This document shows positions 50,787 through 59,960 of a stretch of DNA of 64,000 nt, in pieces. Below the pieces are notes generated by a model. The model saw nothing but the letters and a program-made list of their open reading frames with translations, was not told where the DNA came from and ran no database searches. The stretch is from Paraburkholderia guartelaensis (GTDB taxonomy: Bacteria > Pseudomonadota > Gammaproteobacteria > Burkholderiales > Burkholderiaceae). The DNA lies in assembly GCF_004353905.1 (NCBI RefSeq), contig NZ_SMOD01000002.1, positions 186,001-250,000 of the forward strand, in the 5' to 3' direction. Numbering within the stretch: position 1 is the stretch's first letter; every line of letters starts with the position of its first letter. Position numbers and translations under genes: made by a program.

Positions 50787-52229
50787 ATGAGTTCCAGCGT
50801 GAAGCCCTATCCCGACACCCAGATCTACATCGACGGCGCATGGCGCGCCGGCGCGAAGACGATCGCTGTGATCGACCCCGCGACCGAAGCGGAAATCGGC
50901 CGCCTGAGCCTCGCAAGCGAACAGGATCTTTCGGATGCGGCCACCGCAGCCGAGCGTGCCTTCCGCGAATGGCGCAAGGTCTCGCCGCTCGAGCGCAGCA
51001 AGCTCATGCGCCGCGCCGCGCAACTGCTGCGCGACCGCGCAGACGACATCGCCGCGATCATGACGCGCGAGCAGGGCAAGCCGTTTGGCGAAGCGAAGCT
51101 CGAAACGCTTGCAGGCGGAGACACGATCGACTGGTTCGCCGAAGAAGGCCGCCGCACCTATGGCCGCGTGATTCCCTCGCGCTCGGACGCCGTTCGCCAG
51201 ATCGTCACGCGCGAGCCGGTGGGTCCGGTCGCCGCGTTCACGCCCTGGAACTTCCCGCTCAACCAGGCCGTGCGCAAGGTGTCGGCCGCGCTCGCCTCGG
51301 GCTGTACCGTCGTGCTCAAGGGACCGGAAGAAACGCCGGCCAGCTGCGCCGAACTCGTGAAGGTATTCGCTGATGCGGGCCTGCCCGCAGGCGTGCTGAA
51401 CCTCGTGTTCGGCGTGCCTTCGGAAGTGTCGTCGTACCTGATCGCGCATCCGGCGATCCGCAAGATCTCGTTCACGGGCTCGACGCCGGTGGGCAAGCTG
51501 CTCGCCTCGAAGGCCGGCGAGTACATGAAGCGCGCCACGATGTAACTGGGCGGCCACGCCCCCGCCATCGTGTTCGCCGACGCCGACGTGCCGCGCGCCG
51601 CCAAGCTGCTCGCGAGCGCGAAGTTCCGCAACGCGGGCCAGGTATGCATCTCGCCCACGCGCTTCATGGTGGAAGACGCCGCGTATGACGAGTTCGTCGA
51701 GCATTTCGTCGCGACGACGCGCGCGATCAAGGTAGGCAACGGTCTCGAAGACGGCGTGCAGATGGGCCCGCTCGCGAACGACCGCCGCCTCGCCGCCATG
51801 GAACGCCTCGTGGCCGACGCGCGCGAACAGGGCGCGAAGGTGCTGACGGGCGGCGAGCGCGTGGGCCGCGAAGGCTACTTCTTCGCACCGACCGTGCTCA
51901 CCGACGTGCCGCTCTCCGCGCGCATCATGAACGAAGAGCCGTTCGGCCCGATCGCGCCGATCTCGCGTTTCTCGAGCTACAAGGACGCGATCGTCGAAGC
52001 GAACCGTCTTCCGTACGGTCTCGCCGCGTATGCCTACACGCGTTCGAGCGCGACTTCGGCCGCTCTCTCCGACGACGTGGAAACCGGCATGCTGTCGATC
52101 AACCACCACGGCCTCGCCCTGCCGGAAACGCCGTTCGGTGGCGTGAAGGACTCGGGTTACGGCTCGGAAGGCGGCAGCGAAGCGATGGAAGCCTATCTCG
52201 TCACGAAGTTCGTGACCGAGCATCGTTGA
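50787..52229 (+). pseudogene. Succinate-semialdehyde-type aldehyde dehydrogenase with TAA at the catalytic Glu codon
   Basis: The first 252 codons read as a normal aldehyde dehydrogenase N-terminal part ([32 protein letters not shown]), then TAA at 51543-51545, then the same frame continues to a normal end. Flanking residues are [19 protein letters not shown], while family members have MELGG, so the stop replaces the catalytic general base Glu. The nucleophile Cys ([12 protein letters not shown]) further on is intact. A single G-to-T change (GAA to TAA) explains it. The full protein would be 480 residues, close to GabD-like NAD(P)-dependent enzymes. The truncated product would be inactive. 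A sequencing error is the alternative. Confidence 0.88.
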
Positions 52230-52264
52230 CCGATTTACGCTGAAAACGCGCGCGCTTCTCCGGC

Positions 52265-52663
52265 TTACGGCCCGGGAAGCGCACGCGGATATTGCGGCAA
52301 GCCGTCAGCGAGCTGCACCCAGGCCAGCTTTTGCGAGGTCCAGCTGTGATTGTCGGGCGGCGCGTCGTCGGGACGATCGAGTGTGCCTGTCGCGATGTCG
52401 ATCTCGCCCGCGAACGCGGCATGCCGGTAAGTGAGCGGCGTGCCGCAGTCGGCGCAGAACGCGCGCTCGACACCCGGACTCGACGCATGCGTTTTCGTTG
52501 CGCCCGCAACGAGCCGGAACGCGCTCCACGGCACACTGAGCCAGCCGACGAACGGCGCACCTGTTGCACGCCGGCAATCCACGCAATGGCATACCGTGCT
52601 GCCAACCGGCGCAGCCGAAATCTGGTAGCGGACCTTGCCGCATAAACAGCCGCCAGTCAGCAT
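52265..52663 (-). CDS. GFA (glutathione-dependent formaldehyde-activating enzyme-like) family protein
   Basis: A 132-residue zinc-binding protein of the GFA/Mss4-like fold. All Cys ligands are present: TGGCLCGKVRY, CHCVDCRRATGAPF and FCADCGTPLTY. True S-(hydroxymethyl)glutathione synthase activity is not proven for these small proteins. AAGGAGAG supports the start at MLTGGCLCG; longer upstream frames lack a ribosome site. It sits between the broken aldehyde dehydrogenase and the peroxidase operon. Confidence 0.88.
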   Translation of the reverse strand: MLTGGCLCGKVRYQISAAPVGSTVCHCVDCRRATGAPFVGWLSVPWSAFRLVAGATKTHASSPGVERAFCADCGTPLTYRHAAFAGEIDIATGTLDRPDDAPPDNHSWTSQKLAWVQLADGLPQYPRALPGP

Positions 52664-52886
52664 CGCTCTCTCCTTCGCGCGTCTGTTTCGCTCAACGCTT
52701 TCAGCGCTGTAAACCCACGCGCCCGCGCATCGTTGCACGATTTCGATTTGGGCATGGAATAAACCGCAGTGAGGTGTTGTTGACGCCAGTAACGGCCCTC
52801 GGGCCATCGACTGGATCTATCATGCACACACTCGCACACTTTTCGCTTTCGTTTGCGTTGCAGCGCGCGTGCAGAGGAGCCCGCCC

Positions 52887-53945
52887 GTGAACCGCGCCTC
52901 GATCTGCGTGCCATGCCGGCTCGCGGCCATTGCGGCCGTGGTGGGTTGCGCTGGCGCGGCATTTGCGTGGACGGCCGGCTGGCTCACGCCGAAGCGCATC
53001 ACCGCGCCGCATATCATCAATACGTTCGAGTCGAACTACGGCATCCATACGGGGTATCGGCGCAATCACGCCAAGGGGCTTTGCGTGGAAGGCTGGTTCG
53101 AAAGCAACGGCAATGGCGCGCAAGTCTCGCGCGCGGCGGTGTTCGCGCCAGGCCGCACGCCCGTGATCGGACGCTTCGCCATTCCCGGCAGCAACCCTGC
53201 CGCGCCGGACGCGAGCACGCCAGTGCGCAGCATGGCGCTGCTGTTCCAGCTGCAGGACGGCGAGCAGTGGCGCACCGGCATGAATTCCGTACCTATCTTC
53301 GTCGTTCGCACCCCGAAGCAGTTCTATACCCAGCTGGTCGCCTCGAAACCGGACCCGGCGACGGGCAAGCCCGACCCCGCGAAGCTCGACGCCTTCTTCC
53401 AGGCGAACCCGGAAACGCTGCCGTTCCGCCAGTGGCTGAAGGCGCACCCGCCCTCCTCCAGTTTCGCGAACACGGCGTTCTACAGCGTCAACGCGTTCAT
53501 CGCGACAGACGCCGCCGGCAACCAGCATGCCGTGCGCTGGCAGACCGTGCCGGAAGTCGCGTATGCACCGCAAACGCCGGCTGAAAAAGCCAATCCGAAC
53601 TTCCTCGCCGACGACTTCTCCACGCGTTTCGCCGGGGGACCGCTACGCTGGCATCTGGTGCTCACGGTCGCAGCCCCCGGCGACCCCACGAACGATGCCA
53701 CGCAGTCATGGCCCGCTGACCGCCAGCAGATCGACGCCGGCACGCTGGTATTGCAGCGCGCCGAACCGCAAGCCAACGGCATGTGCCGCGACGTGAACTA
53801 CGATCCGACCATCCTGCCCAACGGCCTCAAACCCTCGGACGACCCCTTGCTCGCCGCCCGTTCGGCAGCGTATGCCGTTTCGTTCAATCGACGCACGCGT
53901 GAAGAAGCCAACCTCACGCAAACGCATGGAGACGCGCAGCCATGA
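52887..53945 (+). CDS. Exported catalase-family peroxidase (SrpA/EfeB-type small catalase)
   Basis: A 352-residue heme protein of the catalase-related small peroxidase group. An N-terminal hydrophobic segment (LAAIAAVVGCAGAAFAWTAG) anchors or exports it. The distal His region is YRRNHAKGLCVEGWF, the heme pocket includes FAIPGSNPAAPDAS, and the proximal Tyr region is LLAARSAAYAVSFNRR. The GTG at 52887 follows AGAGGAG and is preferred to the GTG 18 bases earlier. It overlaps the cytochrome b561 gene by four bases, suggesting that the b561 supplies electrons. This gene pair recurs in Burkholderia and is linked to peroxide handling in the periplasm. Confidence 0.85.
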   Translation: MNRASICVPCRLAAIAAVVGCAGAAFAWTAGWLTPKRITAPHIINTFESNYGIHTGYRRNHAKGLCVEGWFESNGNGAQVSRAAVFAPGRTPVIGRFAIPGSNPAAPDASTPVRSMALLFQLQDGEQWRTGMNSVPIFVVRTPKQFYTQLVASKPDPATGKPDPAKLDAFFQANPETLPFRQWLKAHPPSSSFANTAFYSVNAFIATDAAGNQHAVRWQTVPEVAYAPQTPAEKANPNFLADDFSTRFAGGPLRWHLVLTVAAPGDPTNDATQSWPADRQQIDAGTLVLQRAEPQANGMCRDVNYDPTILPNGLKPSDDPLLAARSAAYAVSFNRRTREEANLTQTHGDAQP

Positions 53946-54487
53946 AACAACCGGGCCAACACTTCAGCGCACTCCAGCGCCTACTGCATTGGTCGATGGC
54001 AGTCCTGATCGTTACGATGCTGTTCGTTGGCGTGGGAATGGTGTCGACCGTCTCGCGGATGCATGACACGCTGCTCGCGCTCCACCGGCCGCTGGGTATC
54101 GCGCTGCTCGCGCTCGTGCTGCTACGCCTGGCCGTGCGGCTCACGCGCGGCGCGCCGCCCTTGCCCGCCGATCTGCCCATCTGGCAGCGCCTTGGCGCGC
54201 ACGCCTCGCATCTCGTGCTCTATGCGCTGATGATCGCGATGCCGCTGATCGGCTGGTCGATGCTATCGGCGGGCGGCTATCCCATCGTGATGTTCGGCGG
54301 CGTGCACCTGCCGCCGATCGTGCCGCATAACGTCACGCTCTACGCATGGCTGCGCGCCGCGCATACGTGGCTTGCCATGGCGCTCTACGCGACCGTGCTG
54401 CTGCATCTGGGCGCCGCGCTCTTTCACGCGCTCATTCGACGCGACGGCGTGCTCGCCAGCATGGCGCGCGGCGAGGCACGCAGTTGA
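53942..54487 (+). CDS. Cytochrome b561 family membrane protein
   Basis: A 181-residue, four-helix inner-membrane heme protein. Candidate heme-ligand histidines are in RLLHWSMAVLIV (helix 1), LLALHRPLGIALL (helix 2), ASHLVLYALMIAMP (helix 3) and AAHTWLAMALYATVLLH (helix 4). Family members oxidise quinol and pass electrons to periplasmic partners. Translation is coupled to the peroxidase gene by an ATGA overlap. It converges on kdgT; a long imperfect hairpin (54489-54527) lies between. Confidence 0.88.
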   Translation: MKQPGQHFSALQRLLHWSMAVLIVTMLFVGVGMVSTVSRMHDTLLALHRPLGIALLALVLLRLAVRLTRGAPPLPADLPIWQRLGAHASHLVLYALMIAMPLIGWSMLSAGGYPIVMFGGVHLPPIVPHNVTLYAWLRAAHTWLAMALYATVLLHLGAALFHALIRRDGVLASMARGEARS

Positions 54488-54488
54488 C

Positions 54489-54527
54489 GCGAGGTTCCCG
54501 CGCGTGCAAAGCGCACGGAAACCTCGC
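54489..54527. terminator. Hairpin between convergent cytochrome b561 and kdgT genes
   Basis: GCGAGGTTCC (54489-54498) pairs with GGAAACCTCGC (54517-54527) with one mismatch, and an inner GCGTGC/GCGCAC hairpin. No T run follows on either strand, so it may act as a weak bidirectional terminator or RNA-stabilising end. Confidence 0.35.
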
Positions 54528-54534
54528 CGGTGAA

Positions 54535-55551
54535 TCAAACGTGCGCGTCGCGCCCGGCCACGGGCGGCACGGGCGGTTCCATGAGTTCCTGGAGCAGCGC
54601 CTCGCGCGCGCTGCGGCGGCGCACCCATAGCGCCGTGAGCATCGGCACGAGGATCGCGGTCACGAGGCAGGCCGTGGCGACCATCGCCGTTGCCGCCGGC
54701 ACGAGCGGCTTGAAACGCGGAATCATCTCGCCGATGATGGCCGGATTCGCCACCGCCGCGCCCGCCGTGGACGAAGCCGCGAGCCCCGCCGCACCGTTGC
54801 CGCCCGCAATCAGGCGATCGGCAAGAATCAGCGGAATGCCGGTCACGACGATCACGCCAAGCCCCAGCACCACGCCCGGAATGCCGCTCGTGACGATCAC
54901 ATTGAGATCGATGCCGTTGCCGAGCGCAAAGCCAAAGAACGGGATGAGCGGATGCACGCAGCGGCCGAACAGTTCGCGCAGGTCGCTATCGAGATTGCCC
55001 AAAGCAAACCCGATCAGAAACGGCAGCACGGCGCCCACGAAAAGCCGCGGCTCGAAAAAGGCCACGCCGGTCGCGCCGAGAATGATCATGCTGACGAGCG
55101 GCCCCGACTCGACCGACATCAGCACGAACGCGCCCGCCTCTTCCTTCGTGCCGTATTGCTGCATCACGGCCGCGTAGAGACCGCCGTTGGTCATGTCCAT
55201 CGAGGTCGTGATGGCAAGCACCGAGAGCCCGGCGAAGAGCCCGGTTTTCACGCCGTCAACGGGGATGAAGTGCGCGGCGACCAGCGTGGCGACCCAGGCC
55301 ACGATCATCTTCGTGACGAGCAGCGTGCCGGATTTGCGCAGCACCGTGCCGGTCGCGCGCAGGTCGATGGTCGCGCCCATGCAGAAGAACCACACCGCGA
55401 GAATGGGGACGGTGCCGGTGATCAATCCATTGGTGAACGAACCAAAGTACTTGCCCGCGCCCGGCGCGAACGTATGAACACAGGCGCCGAGCAGCAGCGG
55501 CACCAGCATCAGGCCGCCTGGTATGCGGTCTATGGCCTTCTTCAGCTTCAT
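54535..55551 (-). CDS. kdgT: 2-keto-3-deoxygluconate permease
   Basis: A 338-residue inner-membrane proton symporter of the KdgT family, importing 2-keto-3-deoxygluconate. About ten helices; family stretches include [56 protein letters not shown] and [24 protein letters not shown] directly upstream supports the start. It is divergent from kduI-kduD-iclR, and together they handle products of pectin or uronate breakdown. An imperfect palindrome in the spacer is the likely shared operator. Confidence 0.92.
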   Translation of the reverse strand: MKLKKAIDRIPGGLMLVPLLLGACVHTFAPGAGKYFGSFTNGLITGTVPILAVWFFCMGATIDLRATGTVLRKSGTLLVTKMIVAWVATLVAAHFIPVDGVKTGLFAGLSVLAITTSMDMTNGGLYAAVMQQYGTKEEAGAFVLMSVESGPLVSMIILGATGVAFFEPRLFVGAVLPFLIGFALGNLDSDLRELFGRCVHPLIPFFGFALGNGIDLNVIVTSGIPGVVLGLGVIVVTGIPLILADRLIAGGNGAAGLAASSTAGAAVANPAIIGEMIPRFKPLVPAATAMVATACLVTAILVPMLTALWVRRRSAREALLQELMEPPVPPVAGRDAHV

Positions 55552-55839
55552 GCCTCCTCCGTGGACTTTGCATCCGGTTGCCGGATCGGCACGTTGGCGC
55601 GTCCGGCTTTTTTCTCGCGGTGCTCCCTTTCCGGAAACAGGATAGCAGCGTGAAAGGAACGCTGTTCCGATTTTTGCGCCGAAAGTCATCAACGTTTACC
55701 CGCTAATGATTCACTATTTGGGCAGCCTGCTTGCCAAACACGCTATGGCGTCGCAACATTTCCGGACCGACGTTCCGAAAATGTGAATCTGCTCTATAGT
55801 CCACGAGACGGGGCACCGCCCATCCGACGGAGACATGGC
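55552..55839. promoter_or_regulatory. kdgT-kduI divergent control region
   Basis: A 288-base spacer with promoters for both directions. The notable element is an imperfect dyad, ACATTTCCGGA (55756-55766) and TTCCGAAAATGT (55773-55784), six-base centre. IclR/KdgR-type operators in proteobacteria often have this TTCCG/CGGAA core, so it is a good candidate site for the IclR protein encoded at 57618. Confidence 0.55.
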
Positions 55840-56676
55840 ATGGAAGTCAGACAAAGCCTCAACAGCGAATACGCGAAGACGCTCGACACGACGGGACTGC
55901 GCCGCGAGTTCCTCATCGAACGCGTGTTCGAGCCCGATGCGCTGACGCTCACCTACAGCCACGTGGACCGCATCATCGTGGGCGGCGCGATGCCCGCCAC
56001 GCGCGCGGTCGAGGTGAGCGCCGCGCTCGGCAAGTCGATCGGCGTGAGCTATCTGCTGGAGCGGCGCGAACTGGGTGCGATCAATATCGGCGGCGACGGC
56101 TGGGTAGACGTGGACGGCGCACGTCACGCGGTACGCAACGAGGAAGCAATCTATATCGGCAAGGGCACGCAGGCCGTCGCATTCGGCAGCGACGATCCGG
56201 CGCGGCCCGCGAAGTTCTACCTCAACTGCGCGCCCGCGCACGCGGCATATCCCACGCGCACCATTTCGTTATCCGAAGCATCTCCGCAAACGCTCGGCGA
56301 AGCCGCCACGAGCAACCGGCGCACGATCTACAAGTTCATCGTGCCGGAGGTGCTGCCCACCTGCCAGCTTTCGATGGGCATGACCAAACTCGAACCCGGC
56401 AGCCTCTGGAACACCATGCCGTGCCACACGCACGAACGGCGCATGGAGGTGTACTTCTATTTCAACGTCGCCGACGACGCAGCCGTCTTCCACATGATGG
56501 GCGAGCCGCACGAAACGCGGCACATTCTCGTGCACAACGAACAGGCCGTGATCTCGCCGAGCTGGTCGATCCACTCGGGCGTCGGCACGCGCGCCTATAC
56601 GTTCATCTGGGGCATGGTCGGGGAGAACCAGGTGTTCGGCGACATGGACCATCTCGCCGTGCGCGATCTGCGCTGA
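55840..56676 (+). CDS. kduI: 5-dehydro-4-deoxy-D-glucuronate isomerase
   Basis: A 278-residue cupin-type zinc isomerase converting 4-deoxy-L-threo-5-hexosulose uronate to 3-deoxy-D-glycero-2,5-hexodiulosonate. Zinc ligands are clear in [16 protein letters not shown] (His, His, Glu) and WSIHSGVGT (His). The opening [21 protein letters not shown] and [15 protein letters not shown] are typical. It precedes kduD by 43 bases in a kduI-kduD order. Confidence 0.94.
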   Translation: MEVRQSLNSEYAKTLDTTGLRREFLIERVFEPDALTLTYSHVDRIIVGGAMPATRAVEVSAALGKSIGVSYLLERRELGAINIGGDGWVDVDGARHAVRNEEAIYIGKGTQAVAFGSDDPARPAKFYLNCAPAHAAYPTRTISLSEASPQTLGEAATSNRRTIYKFIVPEVLPTCQLSMGMTKLEPGSLWNTMPCHTHERRMEVYFYFNVADDAAVFHMMGEPHETRHILVHNEQAVISPSWSIHSGVGTRAYTFIWGMVGENQVFGDMDHLAVRDLR

Positions 56677-56719
56677 TCCCCACACCGGCATAGACCTACG
56701 ACACGAGGGCCGCGCACTC

Positions 56720-57490
56720 ATGGCATCCAGCACGTTCAATCCGTTCGATCTCAGCGGCAAGATCGCCATCGTCACCGGCAGCAACACGGGCCTCGGCGCG
56801 GGCATGGCGCTCGCGCTCGCGCAGGCGGGTTGCGACATCGTCGGCGTTTGCAGGGGCGAGCCCGGCGACACGCCCGCGCGTGTCGAGGCCCTCGGGCGCC
56901 GCTTCATCGACGTGCGTGCCGATCTCGCATCGATCGCGCCCGTGGAGGACATCGTGCGTGCGGCCGTCGAAGCTTGTGGACGGATCGACATCCTCGTGAA
57001 CAATGCCGGCGTGATCCGCCGGGAAGACGCCCTCGCCTTCGGCGAGGAGGACTGGGACGCCGTCATGGACGTCAATCTCAAGAGCGTGTTCTTTCTCGCT
57101 CAGGCGGCCGCGCGCCAGTTCGTCGCGCAGGGCGGCGGCGGCAAGATCATCAATATCGCGTCGATGCTGTCGTTCCAGGGCGGCATCCGCGTGGCCTCCT
57201 ACACAGCCTCGAAAAGCGGCGTGCTGGGCCTCACCCGTCTGCTCGCCAACGAATGGGCCGCTCACGGCATCAACGTCAATGCGATCGCGCCCGGTTATAT
57301 GGCGACTGCCAACACGGCCGCATTGCGCGACGACGCCCAGCGCAACGGCGAGATCCTCAACCGCATTCCCGCGGCGCGCTGGGGCGAACCTGATGATCTC
57401 GCAGGCCCCGTGGTGTTTCTCGCCTCAGCGGCAGCGGATTACGTCCATGGCCACACGCTCGCGGTGGACGGCGGCTGGCTTGCGCGCTAG
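56720..57490 (+). CDS. kduD: 2-dehydro-3-deoxy-D-gluconate 5-dehydrogenase
   Basis: A 256-residue SDR reducing 3-deoxy-D-glycero-2,5-hexodiulosonate to 2-keto-3-deoxygluconate with NAD(P)H. Motifs: VTGSNTGLG, NNAGVIRREDAL, catalytic Ser in INIASMLSFQGG, the active-site YTASKSGV and C-terminal VDGGWLAR. The Val-Ile-Arg-Arg after NNAG is characteristic of KduD. It follows kduI and precedes the IclR regulator in one direction; 2-keto-3-deoxygluconate is also the cargo of KdgT across the spacer. Confidence 0.93.
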   Translation: MASSTFNPFDLSGKIAIVTGSNTGLGAGMALALAQAGCDIVGVCRGEPGDTPARVEALGRRFIDVRADLASIAPVEDIVRAAVEACGRIDILVNNAGVIRREDALAFGEEDWDAVMDVNLKSVFFLAQAAARQFVAQGGGGKIINIASMLSFQGGIRVASYTASKSGVLGLTRLLANEWAAHGINVNAIAPGYMATANTAALRDDAQRNGEILNRIPAARWGEPDDLAGPVVFLASAAADYVHGHTLAVDGGWLAR

Positions 57491-57617
57491 CACACGCGGC
57501 GCGCACGGGACGCGGTATGCTCCCGTCAGAGATTCACATGGACCAGCAACAATGGCAGCAAACGCGGAAAAAACGGCAAATTCGGCTAAGGGGCAGCGCA
57601 GCGCACAGGAGCACGCA

Positions 57618-58439
57618 ATGAACGAAACGGACGGCGGCACGGAGAAAGGCGAATCGGTCTCGTCGATCGGCCGCGTGTTTGCGATCCTCGGCGCGCTGGG
57701 CGAGAACGGGCCGATCGGCATCAGCGAGCTTTCGCAGCGCCTCGCGCTTTCCAAAACCACCGTGCACCGCGTACTGCAAACGCTGAAGGCCCTAGGCTAC
57801 GTCGCGCAGGAAGTCGAAACCGACCGTTATCGTCTGACGATCCGGCTATTCGAACTCGGCGCGAAGGCGCTCGAAAGCGTCGACCTCGTGCGCGAGGCCG
57901 ACATCGAGATGCGGCGCATTGCGCAAGCCACGCGTGAAGCGGTTCATCTCGGCGCGTTCGACGAGGACGCGATCATCTACATCCACAAGATCGACTGCGA
58001 TTACGGCCTGCGCATGCAGTCGCGCATCGGGCGGCGCAATCCGCTGCACAGCACCGCGATCGGCAAGGTGCTGCTCGCGTTCATGCCGGCCGCCGACGCA
58101 CAGGAAACGCTTTCGCATGTGGAATTCAGGAAGTCGACGCAAAAAACGCTCACTTCCGCCGACGCGGTCCTGAGCATTCTTCCGCACGTGCGCGAGCAAG
58201 GCTACGGCGAAGACAACGAAGAGCAGGAAGATGGACTGCAGTGCCTGGCCGTGCCGGTGTTCGACCGTTTCGGGCATGTGATCGCCGGCCTCTCGATCTC
58301 GTTTCCGACCATGCGCTGTGGCGCCGACACGAAAGCGCACTACGTCGCCCTGCTCAAGCGCGCGGGCGCGGCGATCTCGGCGCGGCTCGGCTATCGCGAG
58401 CCGGCCGCGCACGAGCATGCGCCTGCCGAACCCACTTAA
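57618..58439 (+). CDS. kdgR: IclR family regulator of the kdu/kdg genes (KdgR-like)
   Basis: A 273-residue IclR regulator. The winged helix (~22-80: IGRVFAILGALGENGPIGISE, LALSKTTVHRVLQTLKALGYV) is followed by a ligand-binding domain with AVHLGAFDEDAIIYIHKIDCD, HSTAIGKVLLAFM and LAVPVFDRFGHVIAGLSISF. AGGAG eight bases before the ATG sets the start, not the longer upstream frame. Position suggests it represses kduID and kdgT and is released by 2-keto-3-deoxygluconate, as for KdgR. Its stop codon overlaps that of the convergent efflux gene by three bases. Confidence 0.88.
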   Translation: MNETDGGTEKGESVSSIGRVFAILGALGENGPIGISELSQRLALSKTTVHRVLQTLKALGYVAQEVETDRYRLTIRLFELGAKALESVDLVREADIEMRRIAQATREAVHLGAFDEDAIIYIHKIDCDYGLRMQSRIGRRNPLHSTAIGKVLLAFMPAADAQETLSHVEFRKSTQKTLTSADAVLSILPHVREQGYGEDNEEQEDGLQCLAVPVFDRFGHVIAGLSISFPTMRCGADTKAHYVALLKRAGAAISARLGYREPAAHEHAPAEPT

Positions 58440-59944
58440 CCCGGCGTGGCGGCTGTTGCTGCCGTTGCCGTCGCGGTCGTCTGCCAGCCGAGACCCAGGC
58501 TCTTTTGCAGCGACACGAAGTCCTTCAGCAAATCGGCCTGACCCGACACCACATTCTGCTGCGCGGCGAATTCCGTGCGCTGCGTGTCGAGCAGATCGAC
58601 GAGGCTCGATGCCCCCGCGCGGTAGCGCTGGCGCATGAGCGTCGCGGAACGCTCGGCTGAAACCTGCACCTTCTGCAAGGTCACCAGATGCTCGCGCTGA
58701 TAGCCATAGCGCGAGAGCGACGCGTTCGCGTCCTGCAGCGCCGCGAGCACGGCCTTTTCGTAGTGGGCTTCGGCTTCGTCGCGCGAAGCTTCCGCGCCGC
58801 GCACCGCGCCCAGCGTGCGCCCGAAGTCGAACACGTTCCACTGCAGATACGGCGCCCCCACCCAGCTGAAATTGTTCTTGCGGAACAAGTGCCCCGGCTC
58901 CGCGGCTGTAAAGCCGAGGTCGCCGAACAGCGTGAGCTTGGGCAGGAAGTCGGCCACGTGCTCGCCGATCTGCGCGTTGCTCGAAGCGAGGCGGCGCTCC
59001 GCCGCGCGTATATCGGGACGCTGCGCGAGCATCGTGGTGGGATCGCTCACGGGCACGCTTGCGGGCATCGTGGGCAGCGGTTGTGCCGTTGCCAGTTCCG
59101 CATCCAGCGCGCCAGGCGCCTTGCCGGTGAGCACCGCCAGTTGATCGAGCGATATTTCCACTTGCGCCGCGAGCGGCGTAATCGTGGAGCGCGTGTTTTC
59201 CACCTGCGTGGTGAGCCGCTCCACGTCCACCTCGGCCGCCGTGCCGCCCGCGCGGCGCTGCTCGGTGAGCGTGAGCATCTCCTGCTGCAGTTGCGCCGTG
59301 CGCTGCGCGATGGCGAGCCGCTGCTGCTCGTCGCGCAGGTCGATGTAGGCCTGTGCGACTTCGGCGGCGAGCGATACCTGGGTGTCCGCAAGATCGGCGT
59401 CCACGGCATCGGCCTCGTCGCTCGCCGCTTCCACGGCGCGGCGCGTGCCGCCGAACAGGTCGATTTCCCACGAGGCATCGAAGCCCGCCGTGTAGAACGT
59501 GATTGGACCGCCGCCGGAAGAGCTGCCCTGACTCGAGCTGCTGCTCGACGACGTCAAAGCGCTCAGGTTTGGCTCGCTCATACGGATCGCCGCCGCGCTC
59601 GCGCCGACCTTCGGCAGCTCGGCGGCGCGTTGCTGCTGCAGTTGCGCACGCGAGGCGCGCAAACGCGCCTGCGCCGCACGCACATCGGGATTGTGGGCGA
59701 GCGCCGCTTCGATCAGCGTGTTCAGTTGCGGGTCGTTCAGCGCGAGCCACCATTGGCTCGGCGCACGCGCAGGCGTCACGCCTTGCGCGGGCGTACGCAG
59801 GAACGACGCGGCGTTCGCCGCTTCCGGCGCAACGGCCGGTGCGCCGCGATAGTCGGGGCCCACGGTGCAGGCGGCCAGCGCGCAGGCAGCGGCGAACGCG
59901 CTCAGCGCGGCATAGGGAAATCGGGAGTAACGGATTGCCGTCAT
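58436..59944 (-). CDS. Outer-membrane efflux lipoprotein (OprM/NodT family)
   Basis: A 502-residue TolC-type outer-membrane channel lipoprotein. The signal peptide ends in a lipobox, AACALAACTVGPDYRG (Cys lipidated), and the family pattern continues with PSQWWLALNDPQLNTLIEAALAHNPDV and ARLRASRAQLQQQRA. Two OEP repeats make a trimeric barrel and helical tunnel. It is the third gene of an operon with the inner-membrane pump and its adaptor (16-base gap), forming a complete tripartite exporter. Confidence 0.92.
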   Translation of the reverse strand: MTAIRYSRFPYAALSAFAAACALAACTVGPDYRGAPAVAPEAANAASFLRTPAQGVTPARAPSQWWLALNDPQLNTLIEAALAHNPDVRAAQARLRASRAQLQQQRAAELPKVGASAAAIRMSEPNLSALTSSSSSSSQGSSSGGGPITFYTAGFDASWEIDLFGGTRRAVEAASDEADAVDADLADTQVSLAAEVAQAYIDLRDEQQRLAIAQRTAQLQQEMLTLTEQRRAGGTAAEVDVERLTTQVENTRSTITPLAAQVEISLDQLAVLTGKAPGALDAELATAQPLPTMPASVPVSDPTTMLAQRPDIRAAERRLASSNAQIGEHVADFLPKLTLFGDLGFTAAEPGHLFRKNNFSWVGAPYLQWNVFDFGRTLGAVRGAEASRDEAEAHYEKAVLAALQDANASLSRYGYQREHLVTLQKVQVSAERSATLMRQRYRAGASSLVDLLDTQRTEFAAQQNVVSGQADLLKDFVSLQKSLGLGWQTTATATAATAATPG

Positions 59945-59960
59945 GAGTCAGTGATAATCT

